Source: Glaciecola sp. 33A
GTDB taxonomy: Bacteria; Pseudomonadota; Gammaproteobacteria; Enterobacterales; Alteromonadaceae
Assembly: GCF_002836745.1 (NCBI RefSeq)
Contig: NZ_PJAR01000042.1
Span: 186,001 to 250,000 of the forward strand
Direction of reading: 5' to 3'
DNA: 64,000 nt
Part shown: positions 18,452-27,632 of the stretch, in pieces
Position numbering within the stretch: position 1 is the first letter of the stretch
Layout: every line of letters starts with the position of its first letter
Program-made: the position numbers and the translations under genes
The notes under the pieces: generated by a model
Told to the model about the DNA's origin: nothing
The model's database searches: none
The model's input: only the letters and a program-made list of their open reading frames with translations

Positions 18452-19504
18452 ATGAAATACTCTCCTCTTGGAAGTTCTGGTTTGTCTGTGTCTCGTGTTT
18501 GCTTGGGCAGCATGACGTGGGGTGTACAAAATACACAGGCTGATGCAGACGAGCAAATTGAATATGCAATGGCCTGTGGCATTAATTTCATTGATACCGC
18601 AGAAATGTATCCCGTGCCTCCCTCAGAGGAAACTTACGGCGATACAGAGCGATGCATAGGTAACTGGCTTGCACGTAACCCTGAGCAACGTGAAAAATTA
18701 ATTATTGCTAGCAAAATAAACGGCCCCGGTTTTCCATATGTTCGCGGTAATTCGATGATTAGCAGCGCCACTATCGCGCAAGCATTAGATGATTCATTAG
18801 TACGATTGCAAACTGATTACATAGATGTATATCAACTGCATTGGCCAAACAGAACGTCGCCACACTTTGGTAAGCATTGGCCCAATCAGGTCATGGCTAC
18901 CCAGCAACAGGTAAAAGCTGAAAAGAAACGCATGCGAGATATCGTTTTAGGCTTAGGAAAAGCACTTGAAAGCGGAAAAATCAGACATTGGGGACTGTCA
19001 GACGATACGACTTGGGGTATTCATACTTATCTCAAACTGTGTGAAGAGTTAGGAGTGGCCAAACCGGTTTCAATTCAAAACGAATTTAATTTAGTACACA
19101 TAAAAGACTGGCCTTATCTAATTGAGTCGTGTGTGTTTGAGAACATTGCATATCTGCCTTGGTCTCCTTTATCGAGTGGTATGTTGACGGGTAAATATAT
19201 TGGTGGCGCGCGACCCGAGGGTAGTCGCTGGACCATGGCTCAACGTCAAGGTTTATTCCGTAACACGATCTATTCAGAACAAGCTGTTATTGCGTATTGT
19301 GATGTGGCCAAAAAGCATGGTATGACATCGAGCCAAATGGCACTGGCATGGTGCGCTCAAGTTGATGGCGTAACATCGACTATTATTGGAGCGACTAACA
19401 TGCTTCAGTTAAAGGAGAATATTGAGGCGTTTGATGTGTCATTATCGGATGCATGTTTAGCTGATATTGAGGCTGTGTTGAAACAATTTACGGCACCATT
19501 CTGA
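18452..19504 (+). CDS. Tas-like aldo/keto reductase
   Basis: About 350 residues with the AKR (beta/alpha)8 pattern. The N-terminal MKYSPLGSSGLSVSRVCLGSMTWG is typical of the Tas group, followed by NFIDTAEMYP with catalytic Asp and Tyr, the Lys in ASKING, and YIDVYQLHWP with the His. The C-terminal NADPH region is STIIGATNMLQLKEN. The start at 18452 aligns with family N-termini; an upstream in-frame ATG (18422) adds 10 basic residues. E. coli Tas suppresses tyrosine auxotrophy, but the physiological substrate is unknown. Confidence 0.93.
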   Translation: MKYSPLGSSGLSVSRVCLGSMTWGVQNTQADADEQIEYAMACGINFIDTAEMYPVPPSEETYGDTERCIGNWLARNPEQREKLIIASKINGPGFPYVRGNSMISSATIAQALDDSLVRLQTDYIDVYQLHWPNRTSPHFGKHWPNQVMATQQQVKAEKKRMRDIVLGLGKALESGKIRHWGLSDDTTWGIHTYLKLCEELGVAKPVSIQNEFNLVHIKDWPYLIESCVFENIAYLPWSPLSSGMLTGKYIGGARPEGSRWTMAQRQGLFRNTIYSEQAVIAYCDVAKKHGMTSSQMALAWCAQVDGVTSTIIGATNMLQLKENIEAFDVSLSDACLADIEAVLKQFTAPF

Positions 19505-19569
19505 GCGTGGTAATTGCGAATGTTGGACATTTAGGTCACTTTTTTTAGCGTAATTACGGTTTGATTGAT

Positions 19570-20712
19570 TTATTCATCTAGCCTTAGCTTTTCTATCAGT
19601 GCGCCCACTTCTTGCTTAAAGCGTGCTTTTCGCAACGTACTATTTATGTTACCAAAACCGTAATATTCTATTTGAGCTTGTGCGTAAAAAAAGCTATCGC
19701 ACCTTGTTTCTGCAAAGCTAATTTCGTCTAAGTCAATACGATCCATCGATCGTTGAAATATAATCAGGTCAGTAATACGACTCACATAATAACTAAAAAT
19801 CACAACTGTTTGTTGTTCCTTAGAGAGCTCTGAACCTGTCAACTTATCTAGCATTGGAAGCATGCTTGCCCCAATACTGTCGATGATTTGTTCCGGCAGT
19901 TGAGCGTTTCTTGCGAAGGCTTTGCCCATTATTGCTGCGTTAGTTCCCAATTCTTTCTGAATACCTTTAACGCGCTCAAAGTGTGTAGAGTGGTTCAAAT
20001 AATATTTTGCAATTATAGGTTTTGCAGTGAGTAACGAAATATCACCTAAATAATCTAGTAAGCATCGTGTCGATAGTTCCGCTGAATTTTCTAGTTTCAG
20101 ATCTTTAGCAATGAGTAACCCGATAGAACTCGCAAGAAAACTGGCTTTCCAAATTTTATGATACGCTCGTTTTTGCTCATCATTTACAAAGTCTACACTA
20201 CGTTCAAGTGCAAATTGCATTGCAATGTTTTTTGCTCGAAGTACCCCTAAGTAGACGATGGCATGGTTGATGGTGGTAATTGATTTACGCAAGGCAAATA
20301 ACGACGAATTGGCTACTTTGATAACTTTAACAACTAACTCAGGGTCGTTTTTAATAATATATAACAACTCCTTCGGGTCCTTGATATCGCGTGTAAGCGA
20401 AATCAGCAAAGGGTGTGGCTTTTTAAGGCTGGTTGCTGAATCGAACAGATTACGTTGTTTTTCATCAACAATATCTTCAAGCAAGATAAAATTAATGAAG
20501 TCTTCTGATGGATCAGGCACATCTTTTGGATTTCTAAGTTTTGGGCTTGGTTCGTTCGCCTCCCCAAGTCCACTAAAAGTCGTCGTATTTATGGTACTTT
20601 TCAACTTTGGATTTTTTGTCGCAATAGTCGACTTTTTGCTCATACGATATAAGAATATTACAAGGATAAGTCCTACAATCGCAATTGAGTTAATAATGAT
20701 ATCTAAGGGCAC
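19570..20712 (-). CDS. HDOD domain protein with N-terminal membrane anchor
   Basis: This 380-residue protein has one membrane helix at residues 4-23, a variable polar stretch (about 24-85) and an HDOD domain (about 90-300). The HDOD part carries PLLISLTRDIKDPKELLYIIKNDPELVVKVIKVANSS-type segments, followed by a helical tail. HDOD proteins resemble HD phosphohydrolases without the catalytic HD pair and act in signalling scaffolds. It is a single gene convergent with the aldo/keto reductase. The function is not known. Confidence 0.85.
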   Translation of the reverse strand: MPLDIIINSIAIVGLILVIFLYRMSKKSTIATKNPKLKSTINTTTFSGLGEANEPSPKLRNPKDVPDPSEDFINFILLEDIVDEKQRNLFDSATSLKKPHPLLISLTRDIKDPKELLYIIKNDPELVVKVIKVANSSLFALRKSITTINHAIVYLGVLRAKNIAMQFALERSVDFVNDEQKRAYHKIWKASFLASSIGLLIAKDLKLENSAELSTRCLLDYLGDISLLTAKPIIAKYYLNHSTHFERVKGIQKELGTNAAIMGKAFARNAQLPEQIIDSIGASMLPMLDKLTGSELSKEQQTVVIFSYYVSRITDLIIFQRSMDRIDLDEISFAETRCDSFFYAQAQIEYYGFGNINSTLRKARFKQEVGALIEKLRLDE

Positions 20713-20901
20713 AGGAGCCTCGTATAAGCTTGATACTTTCCTAACGGTACTATAGTCATTAGTCTACGTTATGCATAGAATTTGATCTAAAGGTATGTTT
20801 TTATCGCGCCAATTAAGACATTTGCGTTGGCAAGCTAGCAAATATGGGCTTGAATTTACGCACGAATAAACTTTCATATAGCACAATAAAAAACGACTTA
20901 T

Positions 20902-20935
20902 TTGTAATACAAGTGTCACTTTACAAGGTTATACT
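20902..20935 (+). promoter_or_regulatory. PhoB-box-like repeat plus -10 upstream of the phosphate symporter
   Basis: TTGTAAT-ACAA-GTGTCAC (20902-20919) fits the 7-4-7 PhoB box pattern, and a good -10 TATACT starts at 20930. This leaves exactly 10 nt between box and -10, as in phoA and as in the site at 3707-3740. It precedes a Na+/phosphate symporter gene, where Pho control is expected. Confidence 0.6.
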
Positions 20936-20990
20936 CATTTCAAAGCTGTTGGCTTCATAAGCGCCATTTTGATGAGTGAAAGCACATACT

Positions 20991-22148
20991 ATGCAGAAAG
21001 AAATTATTGCACCCGCCAACACCATTAAAAGCGTAACAAGCTTGACTACAGCGTTACGTTGGTGTGTATTAGTGTTCTTAGTATATCTGATGCTGTTGGC
21101 TGTAGGGCTTATTGGTTATGGTTTCAAAGAAGCAACGCAGGAGCAAGCTAAAGGGCTATTTGAATTAGCGGCTAACCCAGTCATGGGACTTATTATCGGT
21201 ATGGTGTGCACTGCGCTGATTCAATCTTCAAGTACGGTGTCATCTATCATCGTTGCGATGGTTGCAGGTGGCTTACCCATCAGCATAGCTATTCCTATGA
21301 TGATGGGAGCAAATATTGGCACTAGCATTACCAACACGATTGTTAGCCTCGGTCATATCGGTAATAAAGCAGAGTTTCAGCGCGCCTTCAATGCGGCGAC
21401 TATTCATGATTTTTTCAATATTTTTGCGGTACTTATTTTTCTCCCGCTAGAAATAATGTTTGGCATTTTTGAACACATCAGCGCCGCAATGGTAAGTCTA
21501 GTTGCGTCAGGGGCGACTGCAGAGATGGGTGGTTTCAACCCTATCAAAGCGAGCACTGCACCTGTAATTGAATTTGTCAAAGGGCTGTTAGTTAATACTA
21601 ATGAGATTTATAGCGGTTCCATAAAAATTGTATTAGGTCTTGCTTTGATTATTATTTCTATCACTTGGATGGGAAAGATAATGAAATCGTTAATGATAGG
21701 TCGGGTACAAGACATTCTAAAAAGTGCACTTGGGAAAGGCTCTGTTACTGGCATTTCGTCGGGTGCCATCATGACCATCTTAGTGCAATCTTCATCCACA
21801 ACAACGTCACTTTTGGTCCCCCTTGTGGGTAATGGTATTGTTACTGCTAGATCAATCTACCCATTTACTTTGGGGGCAAATATTGGCACTTGTATTACCG
21901 CATTAATAGCGGCGCTTGCTATCGTCGGACCCAATGCTGAACTTGCGTTACAAATAGCTTTCGTGCATTTGGCCTACAATGTGTTGTCGGTAGTGGTTAT
22001 TTACGGTATTGCTTTATTGCGCGAGTGGCCACCCAACTTGTCTTATCAATTATCATTGAAGGTGGCTGACCGCAAAATATATGGGCTTGCATACGTTATT
22101 GGTTTATTCTTTTTATTGCCTTTAAGTGCGGTTTTTATAGTTTCTTAA
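20991..22148 (+). CDS. nptA: Na+/phosphate cotransporter (NptA family)
   Basis: This 385-residue membrane protein has the inverted repeat of the Na/Pi-cotransporter family and two QSSS motifs: TALIQSSSTVSS (about 75-86) and TILVQSSSTTTS (about residue 265). Each is followed by GANIGT-type segments that form the substrate site. It imports phosphate with Na+ across the inner membrane. The GTG at 20976 would add five residues; the ATG at 20991 is preferred. A Pho-like promoter lies just upstream, so phosphate starvation probably induces it. Confidence 0.93.
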   Translation: MQKEIIAPANTIKSVTSLTTALRWCVLVFLVYLMLLAVGLIGYGFKEATQEQAKGLFELAANPVMGLIIGMVCTALIQSSSTVSSIIVAMVAGGLPISIAIPMMMGANIGTSITNTIVSLGHIGNKAEFQRAFNAATIHDFFNIFAVLIFLPLEIMFGIFEHISAAMVSLVASGATAEMGGFNPIKASTAPVIEFVKGLLVNTNEIYSGSIKIVLGLALIIISITWMGKIMKSLMIGRVQDILKSALGKGSVTGISSGAIMTILVQSSSTTTSLLVPLVGNGIVTARSIYPFTLGANIGTCITALIAALAIVGPNAELALQIAFVHLAYNVLSVVVIYGIALLREWPPNLSYQLSLKVADRKIYGLAYVIGLFFLLPLSAVFIVS

Positions 22149-22150
22149 TG

Positions 22151-22178
22151 ACTGCTTATAAACGACTGCTTATAAACG
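22151..22178 (+). repeat. Perfect 14-bp tandem duplication
   Basis: ACTGCTTATAAACG occurs twice head to tail immediately after the phosphate symporter stop codon. It is most simply a replication-slippage duplication. Confidence 0.9.
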
Positions 22179-22198
22179 ATATAACTTGGCGTAAGAAT

Positions 22199-22231
22199 AA
22201 AAAGCCTATACATTTGAAGCATAGACTTTTA
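22199..22231 (-). terminator. Rho-independent terminator for the porin gene
   Basis: On the minus strand AAAAGTCTATGC pairs with GTATAGGCTTTT with wobble pairs, followed by a T-rich run, about 65 bp after the porin stop codon. Confidence 0.6.
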
Positions 22232-22296
22232 GCGTGTTTATATTAGTCTTGAGCTTAATTAGCTTAAAGAGTGAATTCTGCACTTGCAATCAAACT

Positions 22297-23466
22297 TTAG
22301 AATGCGTACTTCATTGAGAATTGAACTCTTGTCATATCGCCATCAGCACCAGATTCAATTTCTCTGGTCGCTTGCTTAACCTCGCCACCCACGGTAATTT
22401 TCTTGGTGGGTGAATATAACAAGTTAGCGCTTATGCTACTGGTGCTAGCCGTTGCCGATGTTCCGGTTAAGGCAACGTCGTTATCAACTGACAATGATGA
22501 ATAGCTAAAGTTTGAACGCATTTTAGCGTTCCATACATGACGATAGGCAACTGAATAGGCTGTTGAATCAATCGTTTCTAAGTTGCCATTGGCATCTAGT
22601 GTAGCGCCATTGACCGTATTTAATGCTACATAGCGACCCAAACCTGAACCGGTTGTCAGTGACAAGCGGATATCATCTCGCCCACCGACGTTGATTTTTG
22701 AGTTAATGCTAACACCCGTTGATGACGTTGAATCGTCAATTGCAACTGTGTCGTCATATTTCAATTGACGGATAATACCCGCTATTGATACATGGCCCCA
22801 ATCGGCTGTGTGCGTGTAGCGAACAACCGCGTCGGGAACTGAATCGTCATCAGACACAATTCGTCCACCGCCACCAAAAGGTGTAATAGTCGTTTCTGAG
22901 TTCTCTAACGAAAATTCCCAAGCCCCTGTTTTATATTTTACTAAGGCTTGACGGGCAAACGAGACACCATCAGTTGTACCAACAAAATCGAGTGATTCAG
23001 GTAAGGTTTTTACGTCTTGGAAGGTTGTCCATGTTTGACCAACCGTCCAGCCACTATAGCTAATAAAAGCGTGACGAACTCGTGGTACATAAGAATTACT
23101 CACGCGCTCATTGCCACCTGGAGTGACTAAGAAATCTAATTCTAATACGCCTGTTATGCTGTCACCCTCTTCTGTTTTTGTGTTTGTGGTGAAACGAAAG
23201 CGACTCTGTTTAATGTGTGCATCGAACTGCGTACTTTCTTTAGCGCCACCAACAGGCGTCAGGCCAGGAAGATAAAAGTCTCTACCGATACTCTGGGTTC
23301 CTAATGAACCATCGGAGTAAGAGCTAAACATCGCATCTACTTTTATATAACCGCTAAATTTTACATCAGTGCCTGCTAGCATGTCGGCTTGCGCGTTCAT
23401 CGATACAGCTGATACGGCAAGAGCAAAAGAAACCGCTAATGCAGAGTTTACTATTGAATTTTTCAT
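22297..23466 (-). CDS. DcaP-like trimeric outer membrane porin
   Basis: About 389 residues with a signal peptide ending in AQA. The N-terminal VKFSGYIKVDAMFSSYSDGS and the repeated beta-strand pattern ending in VQFSMKYAF are typical of DcaP-family porins, which pass small dicarboxylates and related solutes. I start at 23466 (MKNSIVN) rather than 23478 because GGA lies at suitable distance from it and the upstream ATG touches the ribosome site. It is divergent from acs with about 240 bp between them, so both could share carbon-source control. The solute is unknown. Confidence 0.85.
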   Translation of the reverse strand: MKNSIVNSALAVSFALAVSAVSMNAQADMLAGTDVKFSGYIKVDAMFSSYSDGSLGTQSIGRDFYLPGLTPVGGAKESTQFDAHIKQSRFRFTTNTKTEEGDSITGVLELDFLVTPGGNERVSNSYVPRVRHAFISYSGWTVGQTWTTFQDVKTLPESLDFVGTTDGVSFARQALVKYKTGAWEFSLENSETTITPFGGGGRIVSDDDSVPDAVVRYTHTADWGHVSIAGIIRQLKYDDTVAIDDSTSSTGVSINSKINVGGRDDIRLSLTTGSGLGRYVALNTVNGATLDANGNLETIDSTAYSVAYRHVWNAKMRSNFSYSSLSVDNDVALTGTSATASTSSISANLLYSPTKKITVGGEVKQATREIESGADGDMTRVQFSMKYAF

Positions 23467-23706
23467 ATTCGTATCCATCTTCCAAAACGTTAATTGTGTG
23501 TAAAGTTGTAGTTAACTGGATGTAATTTTACGTAAATCAATTGAATTGCAAATTAGCGCATGGTCTATCAGACTAAGGTCGAAGGTAATTAACAACATGT
23601 TCTTGTCGGGTTATACCAAAGTCTCATTTTGCTTTGCCCATATAAGTTTATTGTGATGGTATTAGTTAGAATACTTTTTTAGAACCTCAAATACGGAGAC
23701 GATATA

Positions 23707-25650
23707 ATGTCGGCTAAGAAACTTTATCCAGTGCCAGAGTCATATAAAGAAAATACGCTGCTTACGCCAGAGCAATACGAAACGATGTACCAGCAGTCGG
23801 TGAATGATCCTGATGCGTTTTGGGCTGAGCAGATGACTCAGATTGAGTGGTATAAAAAACCTACTATTATTAAAAACACAACGTTTGACGCTTCAACGCT
23901 TTCGATCAAATGGTTTGAAGATGGCGAATTGAATGTAAGTTATAACTGTATCGATCGCCATTTAGCGACGCGTGCTAAAAAGACCGCTTTATTTTGGGAA
24001 GGTGATTCTCCCAATGACAGCCAAAAAGTATCTTATCAAGAGCTTCACTATGAAGTGTGTAAACTTGCGAATGGATTGAAAAAACTAGGCGTTGAGAAAG
24101 GCGACCGCGTCGCGCTATATATGCCGATGGTCCCTCACGCTGCTTATGCAATGTTGGCTTGCGCCCGTATTGGCGCAATCCACTCTGTTATTTTTGGCGG
24201 CTTTTCACCCAATGCGATTGCGGATCGTATCAATGACAGCCAAGCTAAAGTGGTTATTACTTGTGATGAAGGTCGCAGAGCGGGTCGTTCAGTGCCGTTA
24301 AAAGCGAATGTTGACCAAGCCTTAGCTAATGGCGCTTGTCCGTCAATTAGCGCTGTCGTTGTGCATAAGTTAACTGGTGGTGAGGTAAAAACAAACGATG
24401 TCGACGTTTGGTGGCATGATCTTGTTGAAGATTGTTCTGCTCAATGCGAGCCGGAAGTAATGAACGCAGAAGATCCCCTTTTTATTCTGTATACATCGGG
24501 TTCTACTGGGCAACCAAAAGGAGTGGTTCACACAACTGGCGGTTATTTGTTATATACAACCATGACATTCAAATATGCGTTTGATTACCGTGAAGACGAT
24601 GTCTTTTGGTGCTCAGCTGATGTGGGCTGGATCACAGGGCATAGTTATATTGTTTACGGGCCATTATCGAATGGTGCGTCACAAATATTCTTTGAAGGCG
24701 TACCCACCTATCCTGATGTACGTCGTATTGCGCAAATCGTTGAAAAATATAAAGCAACCACGCTCTATACAGCGCCAACAGCAATACGTGCATTAATGGC
24801 GCACGGTGACAAGCCTGTTGAAGGTTGTGACTTATCGTCATTACGTATTCTTGGGTCAGTAGGTGAACCTATTAATCCTGAAGCGTGGGAATGGTATTAC
24901 CGCACTATTGGGCAAAGTAGATGTCCGATTATTGATACTTGGTGGCAAACCGAAACCGGCGGTATTATGATTATGCCAATGCCAACAGTACATGCCTTAA
25001 AACCGGGTTCAGCAACGCGTCCGATGTTTGGCATTGTGCCTGCATTATTTGATGCTGAGGGGAATGAGTTAGAGGGTGTTGCTGAGGGTAACCTCGTGAT
25101 CAAAGAAAGCTGGCCTAGTCAAGCTAGAACCGTATATGGAGATCATAAGCGCTTTATTGAAACCTATTTTAGCACCTACCCAAATGTGTATTTCACCGGT
25201 GACGGCTGTCGTCTTGATGAAGATGATTACTTTTGGATTACAGGACGAGTCGATGATGTGCTTAACGTATCGGGCCATAGACTGGGTACAGCCGAAATCG
25301 AAAGTGCATTAGTAGCGCATCCAGATGTTGCGGAAGCTGCCGTTGTGGGTTACCCACATAATATAAAAGGCCAAGGCATTTATGTGTATATAACGCCAAA
25401 CGAAGGCATTGAGGTGAATGACGAACTCACCGCTGAAATACGTAAATGGGTTCGCACCGAGCTAAGCCCAATTGCTACGCCAGACATAGTTCAGTGGACT
25501 AAAGGATTACCGAAAACGCGCTCAGGTAAAATCATGCGTCGGATCCTGCGTAAGATCGCAGCGAATGAGCATGAAAACCTAGGTGATACATCAACATTGG
25601 CAGATCCCTCAGTTGTTGATACAATCGTACTCGAGCGATTGAATAAATAA
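23707..25650 (+). CDS. acs: Acetyl-CoA synthetase
   Basis: This 647-residue AMP-forming enzyme makes acetyl-CoA from acetate, ATP and CoA. It shows the P-loop [11 protein letters not shown] (about residue 262), [28 protein letters not shown] and the C-terminal [11 protein letters not shown]. In the last motif Lys608 corresponds to the lysine inactivated by acetylation in Salmonella and E. coli Acs. The length is standard. GGAG stands 8 nt before the ATG. It is followed after 10 nt by a CrbR-like response regulator, a two-component partner known to activate acs in Vibrio. Confidence 0.97.
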   Translation: MSAKKLYPVPESYKENTLLTPEQYETMYQQSVNDPDAFWAEQMTQIEWYKKPTIIKNTTFDASTLSIKWFEDGELNVSYNCIDRHLATRAKKTALFWEGDSPNDSQKVSYQELHYEVCKLANGLKKLGVEKGDRVALYMPMVPHAAYAMLACARIGAIHSVIFGGFSPNAIADRINDSQAKVVITCDEGRRAGRSVPLKANVDQALANGACPSISAVVVHKLTGGEVKTNDVDVWWHDLVEDCSAQCEPEVMNAEDPLFILYTSGSTGQPKGVVHTTGGYLLYTTMTFKYAFDYREDDVFWCSADVGWITGHSYIVYGPLSNGASQIFFEGVPTYPDVRRIAQIVEKYKATTLYTAPTAIRALMAHGDKPVEGCDLSSLRILGSVGEPINPEAWEWYYRTIGQSRCPIIDTWWQTETGGIMIMPMPTVHALKPGSATRPMFGIVPALFDAEGNELEGVAEGNLVIKESWPSQARTVYGDHKRFIETYFSTYPNVYFTGDGCRLDEDDYFWITGRVDDVLNVSGHRLGTAEIESALVAHPDVAEAAVVGYPHNIKGQGIYVYITPNEGIEVNDELTAEIRKWVRTELSPIATPDIVQWTKGLPKTRSGKIMRRILRKIAANEHENLGDTSTLADPSVVDTIVLERLNK

Positions 25651-25660
25651 AGGAATTGGT

Positions 25661-26305
25661 ATGGTAACCTTGCTTATTGCAGACGACCATCCTCTATACC
25701 GTGATGCCCTGAAAGGGGCACTATGTATGGGGTTTAGTGATATGGAAATACTTGAGTCTGGCAGTTTAAATGAAACGGTCAGCGTGCTGCATGAGCACGA
25801 AATTGATTTATTATTACTTGATTTACATATGCCAGGGAGTAGTGATTTATTTGGACTTTTACATATCCAAAAAACATTCCCTGACCTTCCTATTGCGGTT
25901 GTGTCTGGAACCGAGGATGTGTCGTTAATCTCTAAAGTGGTCGGTGTTGGTGCTATGGGTTTCATCCCCAAAACCGCCAGTGCACAAAATATCAGTGATG
26001 CGGTTAACGCAATGTTAGGCGGTGACATTTGGGTTCCAGAGAGCGTGAGGCAGCAAATTGAGCAAGTGGACGAACACTTCTCTGAATTAGCTGAAAATGT
26101 TGCTAGTTTGACACCAGCCCAATACAACGTGTTGTGTTACATGCGGGACGGTTTACTTAATAAACAAATTGGTTATAATTTAGAAATTGCAGAGGCTACG
26201 GTGAAAGCTCATGTCACCGCAATATTTAGAAAACTCAGTATTAACAATCGTACACAAGCCGTACTAATAGCAAGTAAGCTGCAACTTGAGCCGCCAACAA
26301 AGTAG
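25661..26305 (+). CDS. crbR: LuxR-type response regulator, CrbR-like
   Basis: This 214-residue regulator has a receiver domain with acidic pair Asp8/Asp9, phosphoacceptor Asp54 (LLLLDLHMPG) and Lys in FIPKTASA. A LuxR helix-turn-helix follows at about 147-205 (LTPAQYNVLCYMRDGLLNK to ATVKAHVTAIFRKL). It lies 10 nt after acs and near a kinase with an SSF transporter domain, the arrangement of the CrbS/CrbR system that turns on acetate uptake in Vibrio. The name is by context and domain match. Confidence 0.88.
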   Translation: MVTLLIADDHPLYRDALKGALCMGFSDMEILESGSLNETVSVLHEHEIDLLLLDLHMPGSSDLFGLLHIQKTFPDLPIAVVSGTEDVSLISKVVGVGAMGFIPKTASAQNISDAVNAMLGGDIWVPESVRQQIEQVDEHFSELAENVASLTPAQYNVLCYMRDGLLNKQIGYNLEIAEATVKAHVTAIFRKLSINNRTQAVLIASKLQLEPPTK

Positions 26306-26337
26306 CCACTTTACATACATATCATTAAGGGCCTTTC

Positions 26338-27372
26338 TCACAGCTTGGCCACTACCTTAAACACAAACTGCCCTTGTGCGTTAATTTCTCGACTAACCTC
26401 TCCTGCAAAATATAAATAATTAAGATGTGCAAAAGCTTCGGCAACCGCAAAAAACATATTATGCGGATTGAGTTTGCGTTTAAATAATACAGGCAAACAA
26501 TCTTTAATGGTTTTATCCTGCTGACAAAACTCACGCAAACTACTCAAATGAGCATGGTGATGCTCAATGAGTTCATTCACGCGCGTGTGCAACCCATGAA
26601 AAGGTTGTTTATGCGAGGGTAACACTAGGGTATTTAGTGGTAATGTTAAAAATTGCGGCAATGTCGTTAAATAAAGATCTAACGAATTTGCGTTGGGCTC
26701 GGTACTGTAAACTCCTATATTAGGGGAAATACCGGGCAATACATGATCGCCAGAAATAAGCACTGCTCTTTTTTCGCTATACAAACACACATGTTCCGGT
26801 GAATGTCCGCGTCCAATCATAACTCGCCACTGATCATTGCCAATACTAATTGAATCGCCTTCTTGTAAACACTCATACTGCAGTGGGATAGGGCGAATAA
26901 CTTGACCAATGCCTTTGTTTTTATTGCGATTTTGTTTGGCTTTTTCTACGTATTCTGCAGACATCCCGCAGCGCACTAAGTACTCATCATCCTGCCAGTG
27001 TGACGCGCCTCTGCTGCCCGCGGATATAGCTCTAGCAACAAAATACTCGGAATGACTCATATACAATCGCACTCTGAATTTTTCAACTAAGTACCCAGCC
27101 ATTCCTATATGATCAGGATGCATATGGGTCACAATGACTTTGCTAATGGGCTTTTTTAATTGAGCCAGCAGGGCATCCCATAATTCTTCAACATGACTAG
27201 TGCCAATACCAGTATCAATTAAGGCATATCCGTCGCTACCATCTTCTAACAGATATAAATTTATGTGGTCTAAGTCGAACGGCAACGGCATGCGCAACCA
27301 AAATATGTCAGGAGCCACTTTTTGCATTGTGCCTGGCTCAGGAATAGGCACGTCTATAAAAGTAGTTTGCAT
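26338..27372 (-). CDS. Metallo-beta-lactamase-fold hydrolase
   Basis: This 344-residue protein has the metal motif THMHPDHIGM (HxHxDH, about residues 101-110), further ligand His in GRGHSPEHV, Asp in ISGDHVLPG and a distal His in LPSHKQPF. It resembles MBL hydrolases of the glyoxalase II/thioesterase-like group with a C-terminal helical domain. It sits between the crbR-like and crbS-like genes, opposite in direction to crbR and parallel to crbS. A CoA-thioester or acyl substrate is conceivable but unproven. Confidence 0.88.
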   Translation of the reverse strand: MQTTFIDVPIPEPGTMQKVAPDIFWLRMPLPFDLDHINLYLLEDGSDGYALIDTGIGTSHVEELWDALLAQLKKPISKVIVTHMHPDHIGMAGYLVEKFRVRLYMSHSEYFVARAISAGSRGASHWQDDEYLVRCGMSAEYVEKAKQNRNKNKGIGQVIRPIPLQYECLQEGDSISIGNDQWRVMIGRGHSPEHVCLYSEKRAVLISGDHVLPGISPNIGVYSTEPNANSLDLYLTTLPQFLTLPLNTLVLPSHKQPFHGLHTRVNELIEHHHAHLSSLREFCQQDKTIKDCLPVLFKRKLNPHNMFFAVAEAFAHLNYLYFAGEVSREINAQGQFVFKVVAKL

Positions 27373-27632
27373 GATTGCTCCGCAGTATGGATTAATGTTG
27401 TTTTTCCATTAAAAACAATAATGGTGAGCAATACCAAGCACAATTATGAATTATCAAGTATTAGAGAATTGAATAGGGGGGTGGTATGAATGAACGAAAT
27501 GGGCCAGCTTACACTGGCGTGCGGACAATATAAGCGACAGGGAATTTGCGACAACAACTGAACTAGCAGACGCCTGGCATGCGGCTGGTCTGGCAACCAA
27601 TGCAAAAGCCCTCAATAACTTGCAAAAGTTAC

